A stretch of 64,000 nucleotides of DNA from NCBI RefSeq assembly GCF_016598535.1, contig NZ_CP066779.1, forward strand, positions 4,648,053-4,712,052, in the 5' to 3' direction. The notes beneath the pieces were generated by a model that searched no databases, was not told the origin of the DNA, and worked only from the letters and a program-made list of their open reading frames with translations. The position numbers and the translations under genes are program-made. Shown in pieces: positions 17,292-25,045 of the stretch; within the stretch, counting starts at the first letter, position 1, and every line of letters begins with the position of its first letter. This stretch comes from Rhodococcus sp. P-2. GTDB taxonomy: Bacteria > Actinomycetota > Actinomycetes > Mycobacteriales > Mycobacteriaceae.

Positions 17292-18181
17292 GCGCTGGGA
17301 CCGACCCAATCGTCGAAGGACAACCCGGAAATGCGTTCGTACGCCTCGATGTAGCGGGCACGAGTCGCGTCGACGATCTCCTGCGGCAACGGCGGAGGTG
17401 TCGTGTCCGAGCTTCGATCCCAACCCGATTCGGGGCTCGTGAGCCAGTCGCGAACGAACTGCTTGTCGAAACTGGGCTGCACCTTGCCCGCTTCGTAGCC
17501 TTCGAGAGGCCAGTAGCGCGAGGAGTCCGGGGTGAGAACCTCGTCGGCGAGTACCAGGTTTCCACCGGAGTCGAGGCCGAATTCGAGCTTGGTGTCCGCC
17601 AGGATGATTCCGCGATCGGCCGCGAAGTTGGAGGCGCGGGCGTAGACGTCGAGGGTGTCCTCACGAAGCTGGACTGCCAGCTTCTGACCCACCTTCTCCA
17701 CTACCTGATCGAAGCTGATGTTCTCGTCGTGATCACCGAGGGCAGCCTTGGACGCCGGGGTGAAGATGGGATCGGGCAGCCGCGACGCCTCGACGAGGCC
17801 CTCGGGCAACGCGACGCCGCACACTGCTCCGGTGTTGTTGTAGTCGACCAGGCCGGAGCCGGTGAGGAAGCCACGGACGACGCATTCGACGGGAACCATG
17901 TCGAGGGAGCGCACGACGAGGGCGCGGCCGAGAACCTCTTCCGGGATGCGATCGTCGTCGGGCTCGCCGGCCAGGTGGTTGGTGCCACCGAGGACGTTGA
18001 AGAAGAACACGCTCATCGCTGTGAGAACGCGGCCTTTGTCCGGGATCGGTGTGCTGAGCACGTGGTCGTAGGCCGAGATCCGATCACTCGCGACAAGCAG
18101 CAGATGCTCGTCGTCGATCGTGTAAAGGTCACGGACCTTGCCACCGGCCAGATGAGTGTAGGAATCAAGTGTAGGACGCAC
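17288..18181 (-). CDS. purC: Phosphoribosylaminoimidazole-succinocarboxamide synthase PurC
   Basis: This 297-residue SAICAR synthetase joins aspartate to CAIR with ATP in purine synthesis. Landmarks are [29 protein letters not shown] at the N-terminus, [13 protein letters not shown], and the [10 protein letters not shown] plus [12 protein letters not shown] nucleotide/metal motifs. The length fits the longer actinobacterial form. The start is GTG 18181. It overlaps ptrB by 4 bp, forming a two-gene operon. A hairpin ends the siderophore lipoprotein transcript just upstream of its promoter. Confidence 0.97.
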   Translation of the reverse strand: MRPTLDSYTHLAGGKVRDLYTIDDEHLLLVASDRISAYDHVLSTPIPDKGRVLTAMSVFFFNVLGGTNHLAGEPDDDRIPEEVLGRALVVRSLDMVPVECVVRGFLTGSGLVDYNNTGAVCGVALPEGLVEASRLPDPIFTPASKAALGDHDENISFDQVVEKVGQKLAVQLREDTLDVYARASNFAADRGIILADTKLEFGLDSGGNLVLADEVLTPDSSRYWPLEGYEAGKVQPSFDKQFVRDWLTSPESGWDRSSDTTPPPLPQEIVDATRARYIEAYERISGLSFDDWVGPSA

Positions 18182-18289
18182 CCGGTCACCCTATCGGGCG
18201 TTCGCAGTTCGTACAGAACCCCGGTAGCCGGGACGGGTAAGCGTCCTCGCCGTTCGGAGAGCTGTCCGCCCTGCTCATCCGGATATGCA

Positions 18290-18321
18290 GGTGGCCCCTC
18301 GCCGGCAGGCGAGAGGCCACC
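18290..18321. terminator. Hairpin terminator after siderophore lipoprotein no. 2
   Basis: GGTGGCCCCTCGCC (18290-18303) pairs with GGCGAGAGGCCACC (18308-18321) with one mismatch and a 4-base loop. It lies 15 bp past the stop of the minus-strand binding-protein gene. Confidence 0.8.
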
Positions 18322-18336
18322 GTCACAGTCGATGAA

Positions 18337-19359
18337 CTACTGGTTTGCGGGCAACTTCGACAGGCCCTCGTCGATCGAATCCAGCGTCAGAAGGGCCGTC
18401 TGATAGGTCGCGGCCAACGAATGCCGGACCTGGACGACGTTGCCGGCCTTCACTGCGGGCAATTCCTTCCACAGCTCGGAATTGACCAGCTCCTGCAACT
18501 GGGGCGACATCGAGCCGTCGGCGTTGAGGCCGTAGACGATCACGTCGACATTTCCGAGATTCTCGCCGATCTTCTCGATGGATACCTGTTCGACGTGGAT
18601 GTCGGCCGGGTCTGCGGGGGTGCCGGGGAACTGCAGCCCCAGTCCGTCGAAGAGATTCGTCGTGTACGAAGACGCGTACTCGCGTGAGAAGGTGCCTGCC
18701 TCCGGCTTGCAGACGTTGCACACGCCGCCGAAGCTCAGCGCGCCGAGCTTGTCCTTGTACTTCGCGGCCAGCTCGGCAGTTTTGGCGTCGTAGTCGTCCT
18801 TGAACTCTCCGTAGGTGTCGGAGACGTTCGCGGCGTCGGCGAACTGCTCGCCCAGCACTCGCCAGTCCGCTGGAACCGTCGGTCCCAGGAAGACGACGGG
18901 AGCGGCAGCCTTGAGCTGAGCCATGTCCAGCTGACTTTCGACACGAGCGGGAACGCCCATGATGATCAGATCGGGCTCGGCAGCGACGATCCCCTCGTAA
19001 TTGAGCTGGGAGACGTTGCCGTCGGGCGCGACCTTCGGCAAAGCTTCGTAAGCGGCCTTGGTCTTGTCGTCCATGTTGCCGAGTTCACGGGTCCACTCAC
19101 ATACCGCAGCCAGGTTCGCTCCCGCCTGAATCAGCGGCAGGACCGCATATCCGCAGGCCACGATCCGCTGCGGGTCGCTCGGGATCTCGATGGATCCGTT
19201 CTGCGCCTCGAAGACACGGGTCTGCGAGCTCGCGGCTGTCGTCGACGATTCGGACGATGCCTCCTCGGAGTTGCTGCAGCCGGCGACGCCGACCGCCAGC
19301 GCAGCTGCTGCACCGATCACCACTGCGCGGCGAAACCGCGACAGACCTTGAACCCGCAT
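18337..19359 (-). CDS. Iron-siderophore ABC substrate-binding lipoprotein (orphan no. 2)
   Basis: This 340-residue Peripla_BP_2 lipoprotein has lipobox VGVAGC with Cys28, a Ser/Glu-rich linker and the binding-protein body (IPSDPQRIVACGYAVLPLI, LNYEGIVAAEPDLIIMG). An unusual VCNVCKPEAGTF (C-x-x-C) lies in the C-lobe region, with another Cys in AVCEWTREL. It should bind a ferric siderophore outside the membrane. ATG 19359 is preferred because GGAG lies 6 bp upstream; an ATG four codons earlier overlaps that site. An IdeR-like box is 42 bp upstream. No permease or ATPase neighbours it. It is divergent from a secreted phosphatase gene. Confidence 0.88.
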   Translation of the reverse strand: MRVQGLSRFRRAVVIGAAAALAVGVAGCSNSEEASSESSTTAASSQTRVFEAQNGSIEIPSDPQRIVACGYAVLPLIQAGANLAAVCEWTRELGNMDDKTKAAYEALPKVAPDGNVSQLNYEGIVAAEPDLIIMGVPARVESQLDMAQLKAAAPVVFLGPTVPADWRVLGEQFADAANVSDTYGEFKDDYDAKTAELAAKYKDKLGALSFGGVCNVCKPEAGTFSREYASSYTTNLFDGLGLQFPGTPADPADIHVEQVSIEKIGENLGNVDVIVYGLNADGSMSPQLQELVNSELWKELPAVKAGNVVQVRHSLAATYQTALLTLDSIDEGLSKLPANQ

Positions 19360-19400
19360 GTTGAACTCCATCTGAACGCACCGGACTGCTCCGGAATTGA

Positions 19401-19419
19401 TTTGGTGAGGCTAACCAAT
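19401..19419. promoter_or_regulatory. IdeR/DmdR-type iron box
   Basis: TTTGGTGAGGCTAACCAAT matches the IdeR consensus at 15 of 19 positions and is itself nearly palindromic. It lies 42 bp upstream of siderophore lipoprotein no. 2, a normal repressor position. The divergent phosphatase gene starts about 200 bp away and may not be under its control. Confidence 0.75.
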
Positions 19420-19621
19420 ATCAGGGCGGCGGGAGTTTGCACAAACACAGGTCTCGAGGAATGAACTGCGCCTCCCGAGCCGCTCACGCTCACAGCAGCA
19501 CGCCTCCCACTGAGAGGGAGCAAAGCAAGATTCCTCTCGAATCGGACACGCGAACTCGCTACCTTGCCTTCGCGATACCTCATCGACTCGCCACTCTCTC
19601 CGCTCGACGAAGGGCTCACAC

Positions 19622-20554
19622 ATGTCCCGATCCACGCGTACCTGCTCACTACGGTCTGCCGCGGCCATTGCGTTGACCAGTAGCTTTCTCATCACCGGCT
19701 TCGGCGCCTCGATCGCACAGGCCGACCCTGCCCCCTCGGCTCCACAGTTCGGCTCGCTGGATCTCGGATCCAGCGACTTCGGCAGTGCCGAGCAGACCCC
19801 AGATGCCCCGCGGCTGACCGGGATCGACAATTTCCGCGATGTCGCAGGCACCGGCGCCGGATACTCGGGAACTTTCGGTCTGCCCGTCAACAAGGGGGTC
19901 TTCTACCGCGCGAACGCGATCACGCCCAAGGGCGATGACATGAGCATTCTCGAAAAGCTTGGGCTGACAAAGGTTTACGATCTGCGCACCGAACCCGAGA
20001 TCGCCAGTAAGCCGGATGTCCTGCCCGACGGGGTTGCGTACGAGAACATTCCGATCCTGTCCGGGAACATTGCCGAGATGGTCGCGAAGATCAAGTCCCC
20101 CGAGGACTCTCGATCGATGATGCAGGACATGAACCGCGCCTTCGTCACCGGAGCGACGGAACGAGCCGGATTCGCGCAGTTGCTCACAGGCCTCGCGGAA
20201 ACCGAAGGCGCACAGGTCTTCCACTGCACCGCAGGCAAAGACCGCACCGGCTGGACATCGTTTCTCCTACTGAGCATCGCCGGCGTCGACCGCTCGGTGA
20301 TCATGAACGACTACCTCCTGACCAACGAGTACACGGCCGAAGGCATGAAGGCCACGCGCGCGGGCATTGCGGCGAGCTTGGGCGAGCAGATGGCCGTCAA
20401 CATGGAGCCCCTATTGGGTGTCGAGGCAAGCTATCTCGATGCCGGCCTCGCACAGTTGGACCAGACCTACGGGTCGGTCGATCGCTACCTGACCGAGGGC
20501 TTGGGCCTGAGTGCGGCAACTGTCATGGCACTCAAAGCCAAACTGCTGGGCTGA
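19622..20554 (+). CDS. Secreted tyrosine/dual-specificity phosphatase (Tyr_phosphatase_3, PtpB-like)
   Basis: This 310-residue protein has a signal peptide (SAAAIALTSSFLITGFGASIAQA, cleavage near residue 34-35). After a Ser/Gly-rich spacer comes LTGIDNFRDVAGTG, the start of the PtpB/Tyr_phosphatase_3 domain, with VFYRANAI and KVYDLRTEPEI. The active-site P-loop is HCTAGKDRTGWT (201-212), with nucleophile Cys202 and Arg208. The HCxxGKDRTG form is that of mycobacterial PtpB and related lipid or tyrosine phosphatases. It is therefore an exported phosphatase acting on an extracellular phosphoprotein, phosphopeptide or phosphoinositide. ATG 19622 is preceded by AAGGG. It is monocistronic and ends at a hairpin. 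Confidence 0.88.
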   Translation: MSRSTRTCSLRSAAAIALTSSFLITGFGASIAQADPAPSAPQFGSLDLGSSDFGSAEQTPDAPRLTGIDNFRDVAGTGAGYSGTFGLPVNKGVFYRANAITPKGDDMSILEKLGLTKVYDLRTEPEIASKPDVLPDGVAYENIPILSGNIAEMVAKIKSPEDSRSMMQDMNRAFVTGATERAGFAQLLTGLAETEGAQVFHCTAGKDRTGWTSFLLLSIAGVDRSVIMNDYLLTNEYTAEGMKATRAGIAASLGEQMAVNMEPLLGVEASYLDAGLAQLDQTYGSVDRYLTEGLGLSAATVMALKAKLLG

Positions 20555-20564
20555 GCCGAACAGA

Positions 20565-20599
20565 TGCCCCGGGTTCGACGTGGGGTCGAGCCCGGGGCA
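20565..20599. terminator. Hairpin terminator between phosphatase and NarL-type regulator
   Basis: TGCCCCGGGTTCGAC (20565-20579) pairs with GTCGAGCCCGGGGCA (20585-20599) with one G-T wobble. It lies 10 bp after the phosphatase stop, between convergent genes. Confidence 0.85.
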
Positions 20600-20650
20600 C
20601 GTGCACTTCTCTGCCCGTGCCGTGCCGGATGCGCCGCAGCGCCCCGTGCG

Positions 20651-21313
20651 TCAGCGCGATACGGCGATCACGTTGTTTCGGTACGCCCAGATGACGATCT
20701 GCACACGGGTACGCACCTGCAGCTTCTTGCAGATGTTGCTGATGTGCGACTTCACCGTGCTCTGCTCGAGGCTGAGGGAATCGGCGATGTCGTTGTTTCC
20801 CAAGCCTTGTGACAGCAACTGCACCACATCCATTTCACGTGCACTGAGACCGTGATCCGATCCGGAGCGCGCTGTGGACATGGGTGCAGGCTTGCGCCTC
20901 GCGAACTCCACGATCAGTCTCGAGGTCAATCTCGGCGAGAGCACCGAGCCACCCTCGGCCACGGTCAACACTGCCGACGAGAGTTCCTCGGGATCGGCGT
21001 CTTTGAGCAAGAACCCGGCGGCGCCGCTGTCGAGTGCCTCGAATACGTACTCGTCGAGATCGAACGTGGTGATCACGATGACGCGGGTTGCCGGAAACTC
21101 GGCAAGAACTTCCCGGGTCGCAGTCAATCCGTCGCCGTGCGGCATGCGGATGTCCATCAGCACGACATCCGGACGCAGTGCACGCACCTGCTCGTACGCC
21201 TCGACTCCCGTCTTGGCATGCCCGACGACGCGAATTTCGGGGTGACCGGAGAGAAACAGTTCGAAACCCTGCCGTACCACCTGCTGGTCGTCCGCAATAA
21301 GGACATCGATCAT
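20651..21313 (-). CDS. NarL/LuxR-family response regulator
   Basis: This 220-residue regulator has a receiver domain with IADDQ, phospho-acceptor Asp54 in VVLMDIRMPHGDG, and LLKDADP. The C-terminal LuxR helix-turn-helix reads LSAREMDVVQLLSQGLGNNDIADSLSLEQSTVKSHISNI. It pairs with the HisKA_3 kinase gene whose stop it overlaps by 4 bp. The start MIDVLIADDQ is chosen over an upstream in-frame start because of this coupling and the domain boundary. The regulon is unknown. The nearest candidates are the pair itself and the adjacent FepB lipoprotein gene. Confidence 0.93.
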   Translation of the reverse strand: MIDVLIADDQQVVRQGFELFLSGHPEIRVVGHAKTGVEAYEQVRALRPDVVLMDIRMPHGDGLTATREVLAEFPATRVIVITTFDLDEYVFEALDSGAAGFLLKDADPEELSSAVLTVAEGGSVLSPRLTSRLIVEFARRKPAPMSTARSGSDHGLSAREMDVVQLLSQGLGNNDIADSLSLEQSTVKSHISNICKKLQVRTRVQIVIWAYRNNVIAVSR

Positions 21314-22623
21314 GCGTTGATCCTCCCGTTCACCGGCACCAGTGCCTGCACAGCCCACTCACCTTCCGAATTCGGTCCGGCGTCCAGTTGACCACCCATG
21401 AGCGTCGCGCGTTCGCGCATTCCCACAATTCCGAGGTTTTGCCCGTCGGAGGCCGGGCGAGAATTACCGAGAGTGTTGATCACCCGTACCCTCACCGCGC
21501 CCGCTTCTCGGCTCAGGCACACCTTGGACTCACTGCCCGGCGCATGACGAAGGACGTTCGACAACGCTTCCTGCACGATGCGGTAGCAGGTCAACTGAAC
21601 TCCGCTGTCCAGGTCGTCGAAGCGGCCGACCTTCTCCAGCGAGATCGACGAGATGGTGCGCCTGCAGTCGTCCACCAACTCGTCGATGTCGGAGACCATG
21701 GGCGTCGGGAAATCGGGGTCTTCCTCACCCAGGCGAAGTATCCCCACGATCTGCCGCAAGCTGTTGAGGGCTCGCTGCCCCTGCTCGATGACGCCGCCCA
21801 GGAGGGCTTGCGCTTGTTCGGGATTGCTCGAGAAGAACTTGTCGGCGGCACGGGCCTGGATGATCATGCCGGTCATGTGGTGAGCCGCGACGTCGTGCAA
21901 CTCACGTGCCATGTCCTGACGTTCGGCGACAACGGCATTCGCGATCTTGCGTTCGCGGTCCCGGTGCAGATCCGCAACTGCCTGACTGTTCTCCACAGCT
22001 TGCTTTCGCAGGCGCGCGACGATCTTTCCCATGGCGGCGACAACCAGAAAACTGGTGACGGTGTTTGCCGCCGGTTCGAGGAACAGGTGGGGCAACTCCC
22101 CCACCTGAACCTCGGCGACCGTCAGCCCGTCCCGTTCGGTGAGATACATCGCCAAGATCACGTCCATCGCCATTCCGAGGACCAACAGTCCGGCCAAGCG
22201 CATGCCTGTCACCCGGATGGACACTGCCATGATCGCGAACCAGAAAAGCGGCGTTGCCCCGAGCGATCGACTGCCGAGGAAGAGCATCAACCCGCCGGAT
22301 CCTGCCAGCGTCAGTAGGTAGTACGCGATCGGGTATCGACGGCGCGCACACGCCACCACGGTCAGCGCCGTCAGGAAACCCATGATGCCGACGACGGTCG
22401 CCGGATCGCTCAGCACTCGATTGCTCGTCTCGGGTTCAGTCTTGAGACTGGCGAGGCCGAATACCCAGGGCACGCTCAGCAGTCCGACGATCACGGCCGC
22501 CGTAGCCGGGTTGCTCAGGTTGAAACGTCCCCACCCTCGCGATGTCAGGGCTTGCCCCGGGGCATTCTGACCAGCCGAGTCGAACATCCACTCCCCATTC
22601 CGCATCCAGTGATTGACGTTCAT
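21310..22623 (-). CDS. HisKA_3-type sensor histidine kinase
   Basis: This 437-residue membrane kinase has about six hydrophobic segments between residues 40 and 200 and little outside the membrane. A coiled linker (RLRKQAVENSQAVADLHRDRERK) leads to the HisKA_3 box ERQDMARELHDVAAHHM with His243. The ATPase domain has IVQEALSNVLRHAPGS, but the usual NG-G-D motif is shortened to VINTLGN. This intramembrane-sensor plan is typical of NarL-partner kinases such as DesK and LiaS. Several start codons are possible (22623, 22605 or 22587); the first is listed. A 14-bp palindrome lies about 100 bp upstream, and the fepB-like gene ends 111 bp upstream on the same strand. Confidence 0.87.
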   Translation of the reverse strand: MNVNHWMRNGEWMFDSAGQNAPGQALTSRGWGRFNLSNPATAAVIVGLLSVPWVFGLASLKTEPETSNRVLSDPATVVGIMGFLTALTVVACARRRYPIAYYLLTLAGSGGLMLFLGSRSLGATPLFWFAIMAVSIRVTGMRLAGLLVLGMAMDVILAMYLTERDGLTVAEVQVGELPHLFLEPAANTVTSFLVVAAMGKIVARLRKQAVENSQAVADLHRDRERKIANAVVAERQDMARELHDVAAHHMTGMIIQARAADKFFSSNPEQAQALLGGVIEQGQRALNSLRQIVGILRLGEEDPDFPTPMVSDIDELVDDCRRTISSISLEKVGRFDDLDSGVQLTCYRIVQEALSNVLRHAPGSESKVCLSREAGAVRVRVINTLGNSRPASDGQNLGIVGMRERATLMGGQLDAGPNSEGEWAVQALVPVNGRINA

Positions 22624-22715
22624 GGTGGCATGCGCGCACCACTTGGTCCCACATTCGACGAACGTGAAGGGAATGTTCGATTCTCGGTTACGACCAAAGG
22701 ACTAGTTCGGGGTGA

Positions 22716-22729
22716 AAGTACTAGTACTT
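22716..22729. promoter_or_regulatory. Perfect palindrome AAGTACTAGTACTT upstream of the kinase operon
   Basis: This is a 14-bp perfect inverted repeat in the 111-bp gap between the fepB-like gene and the kinase-regulator operon. It is AT-rich compared with its surroundings. It could be an operator, for example an autoregulatory site of the NarL-type regulator, or a weak terminator for fepB. The position favours an operator, but there is no direct proof. Confidence 0.4.
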
Positions 22730-22734
22730 ATGGA

Positions 22735-23730
22735 TCAGCTGAACTGTTCGACCAACCGGTTCACCATATTGGTGGCGCTGTAGTAGTCGAGACGGAAGGT
22801 GTCCAGCCCCACGGCGTAGACGTGGTGATCACGAATTGCCGGATGCTGGGCCAGCAGGGGAAGTGCCTCGACCGCCTTCACTGCACCGTCGTCGGCGCTG
22901 ACCAAGATCAGGGTGTTGCCCGCGATACCGTCGTAGAGGTTCTCGGCCGAGACCTGAATGATGTCCTTACGCTTGCCCATGGACTCACTGCTCTTCGCGG
23001 ACTCGGGAATGTCGGCGACAGTGAAACCCATCGCCGTGAGCAACTTCGCCTGCCCGGACTCGTGCGTCCAGATATTGGCACCGCTGCCGTCCTCGTAGTA
23101 GACCAGCGCAGTGGTCGGCTGCGGTGGAAGCGTGATCTCGGCTTTGGCAGCCTCTACTGCGTTGTCGAATTTCGCGACGGTAGCCGCGGCGTTGTCTTCG
23201 AGACCTGCCGCCTTACCCAGAACAGAGGCAACTTCCTGCCAACTGCTTCCGCCGTAGTCCACCACGATCGTCGGAGCGATGGCCGTGAACTGCTCGTACA
23301 GGTCGACGACGGAGTCACCGCCTGTCGCCGAGACGACGATCAGATCCGGGTTCTGAGCCAGAACGGATTCTGCGTTCGCGCCGCCCATCGTCAACACGGC
23401 AAGTCCGCGTTCTCGCGCGATGTCGCCCCACTGTGTGAACAATCCCTGCGCATCGGACACATCGGTGTTCGGTCCTGTCGATGCGGTAGCCACCACCGGA
23501 GCGTCGATCGACAACAGTGTGCCCGTCAGCGTCACACTGGTCGAGACGATTCTCTCCGGCTTCGACGTGATCTCCACCGGCCCTTTCGGCGTTTCCACGG
23601 TGCGCGGCCAATTACCCTGCGATACAGCTGAGTCAGCATCGGAATCGGCATCCGCAGAACTACATCCGACGAGGGCGAACCCTGCGACCAAGACTGCGGA
23701 GAGCACCTTCAGGGTGCGTGATTTTTTCAT
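22735..23730 (-). CDS. fepB: FepB-like ferric-enterobactin substrate-binding lipoprotein
   Basis: This 331-residue lipoprotein has lipobox FALVGC with Cys23. The body follows Escherichia FepB closely: RIVSTSVTLTGTLLSIDAP, VVSATGGDSVVDLYEQF, PPQPTTALVYYEDGSGANIW, GKRKDIIQVSAENL and TFRLDYYSATNMV. It should bind ferric catecholate siderophores. Its divergent neighbour across an iron box is a Fes-type enterochelin esterase, which supports a tris-catechol substrate. No fepCDG-like permease or ATPase is adjacent. ATG 23730 begins a lysine-rich signal sequence (MKKSRTLKV). An IdeR-like box with a perfect 12-bp left half is 49 bp upstream. Confidence 0.9.
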   Translation of the reverse strand: MKKSRTLKVLSAVLVAGFALVGCSSADADSDADSAVSQGNWPRTVETPKGPVEITSKPERIVSTSVTLTGTLLSIDAPVVATASTGPNTDVSDAQGLFTQWGDIARERGLAVLTMGGANAESVLAQNPDLIVVSATGGDSVVDLYEQFTAIAPTIVVDYGGSSWQEVASVLGKAAGLEDNAAATVAKFDNAVEAAKAEITLPPQPTTALVYYEDGSGANIWTHESGQAKLLTAMGFTVADIPESAKSSESMGKRKDIIQVSAENLYDGIAGNTLILVSADDGAVKAVEALPLLAQHPAIRDHHVYAVGLDTFRLDYYSATNMVNRLVEQFS

Positions 23731-23778
23731 TGTGACGCCCACTGGCGGACCACTCCTCGAATTCAAAAGCCCATCAAA

Positions 23779-23797
23779 TTAGGTTAGGCTGTGCTCA
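23779..23797. promoter_or_regulatory. IdeR/DmdR-type iron box at the fepB-fes divergent promoter
   Basis: TTAGGTTAGGCTGTGCTCA matches the IdeR consensus perfectly over its first 12 bases and at 15 of 19 overall. It ends on the A of the proposed fes ATG, so repressor bound here would block fes directly and fepB from about 50 bp upstream. Confidence 0.75.
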
Positions 23798-25032
23798 TGC
23801 TAACCCAGCCGGCGACTGATCTGTCCGCTTCCCTCGCGGCCTCGCCCGACATCGACACGTTCTGGAACCGGATAGTGCAACAGGGCACGCCGATCATCGA
23901 AAGCGTTGATCCACAGACAGTTCGGGTCACATTCCTCTGGCGGCAGCCCGAAGAGATGGAGGTCGAGCGCGTCTACCTGGATGCAAACTCGCTGACCGAC
24001 CACCACGCGGAACAGCTCAGCGTGATGCACAGGATCGGCGATAGTCCGGTGTGGTTCTACGCCACCGAAGTCTCGAACACCTGGCGTAGCAGTTACAGCT
24101 TCATCCCGGTACCGAAGTCCGTAGTCGACGAACTCGACTATCCCGGAGCAGGCAAGGAAGACACGACTCGCCGCACCCGATGGCTGGGGTTGCTCGAACA
24201 CCGAATCGCCGACCCGCTCAATCCGCTCTCCGCGGGCGTGGACACAAGACGCTCCGTCGCCGAGATGCCCTCGGCGCCGGTCCAGTTCGGCTGGGATGCT
24301 CCGATTTTCAGAAAGTCGGTGCAGCTCGCCTGGGACAGTTCGGCTCTAGGCGTCGAACGACCGGTGTGGATCTACGAGACCGTGGACGACGGGCTGACAC
24401 CGCTCGAAGAACGCCCACTCGTGATTCTTCTCGACGGGCGCCACTGGGCCGAGGTCATGCCCGCGGGTGCCGCTTTCGATCGTGCAGTCCAGACCGGCAA
24501 ACTGAAATCCTGCGTTCTGCTGGCGATCGACTCCGTTGACAATCAACGTCGTTCGACGGAATTGCCGTGCAACTGCGAATACTGGAGTGCAGTCGTCAAC
24601 GAACTGCTTCCGCAGGTACGCGCCGTCGCACCCTTTTCATCTGATCGAACGCGAACCGTCGTCTCGGGGCAGAGCTTCGGCGGTCTGTCCTCGATGTTCG
24701 CAGCACTCGAATTTCCCGAACACTTCGCTCTGGTCGCCAGTGGGTCCGGATCATTCTGGTGGCCAACGGGTTTGAAGCGCGGCAAGGACGGCCCGGCGGG
24801 CGGAGACATAGCCGCACGCATCGAGCGCGACGGCGTGCCGGACGGTTTACGCGTTGTCCTCGAAGTAGGTAAGCACGAGTCCGACATGGTCGGGCACAGC
24901 GCAGCGGTCGCCCAGGCGTTGGAGGCCGCCGGAGCCCAAGTGTCGTATCGGATCTTCGACGGCGGCCACGACTGGTTGTGCTGGCGCAGTGCCCTTCTGG
25001 ACTCCGTTGTCGAACTGATCGGCAGTCCGTGA
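23797..25032 (+). CDS. fes: Enterochelin esterase (Fes-like)
   Basis: This 411-residue esterase hydrolyses trilactone siderophores such as ferric enterobactin in the cytoplasm to free iron. The N-terminal domain (about 1-150, with VTFLWRQP and DPLNPLSAG) matches the Fes N-terminal domain. The C-terminal alpha/beta-hydrolase has LLDGRHWAE, nucleophile Ser293 in VSGQSFGGLSSMFA, SGSFWWPTG, and His391 in GGHDWLCW, as in Escherichia Fes. A GTG two codons upstream (23791) could also start it. ATG 23797 directly abuts the iron box, so the message may be leaderless. Divergent FepB would supply the substrate. Confidence 0.9.
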   Translation: MLTQPATDLSASLAASPDIDTFWNRIVQQGTPIIESVDPQTVRVTFLWRQPEEMEVERVYLDANSLTDHHAEQLSVMHRIGDSPVWFYATEVSNTWRSSYSFIPVPKSVVDELDYPGAGKEDTTRRTRWLGLLEHRIADPLNPLSAGVDTRRSVAEMPSAPVQFGWDAPIFRKSVQLAWDSSALGVERPVWIYETVDDGLTPLEERPLVILLDGRHWAEVMPAGAAFDRAVQTGKLKSCVLLAIDSVDNQRRSTELPCNCEYWSAVVNELLPQVRAVAPFSSDRTRTVVSGQSFGGLSSMFAALEFPEHFALVASGSGSFWWPTGLKRGKDGPAGGDIAARIERDGVPDGLRVVLEVGKHESDMVGHSAAVAQALEAAGAQVSYRIFDGGHDWLCWRSALLDSVVELIGSP

Positions 25033-25045
25033 GACGGACAACGCT

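Noticed and set aside
15165-17354. A 729-residue open frame on the plus strand opposite ptrB
   Set aside because: It is a shadow of the high-GC ptrB gene read antisense. It lacks any family motif and is rich in Arg, Val, Asp and His, while the opposite strand encodes a complete oligopeptidase B.
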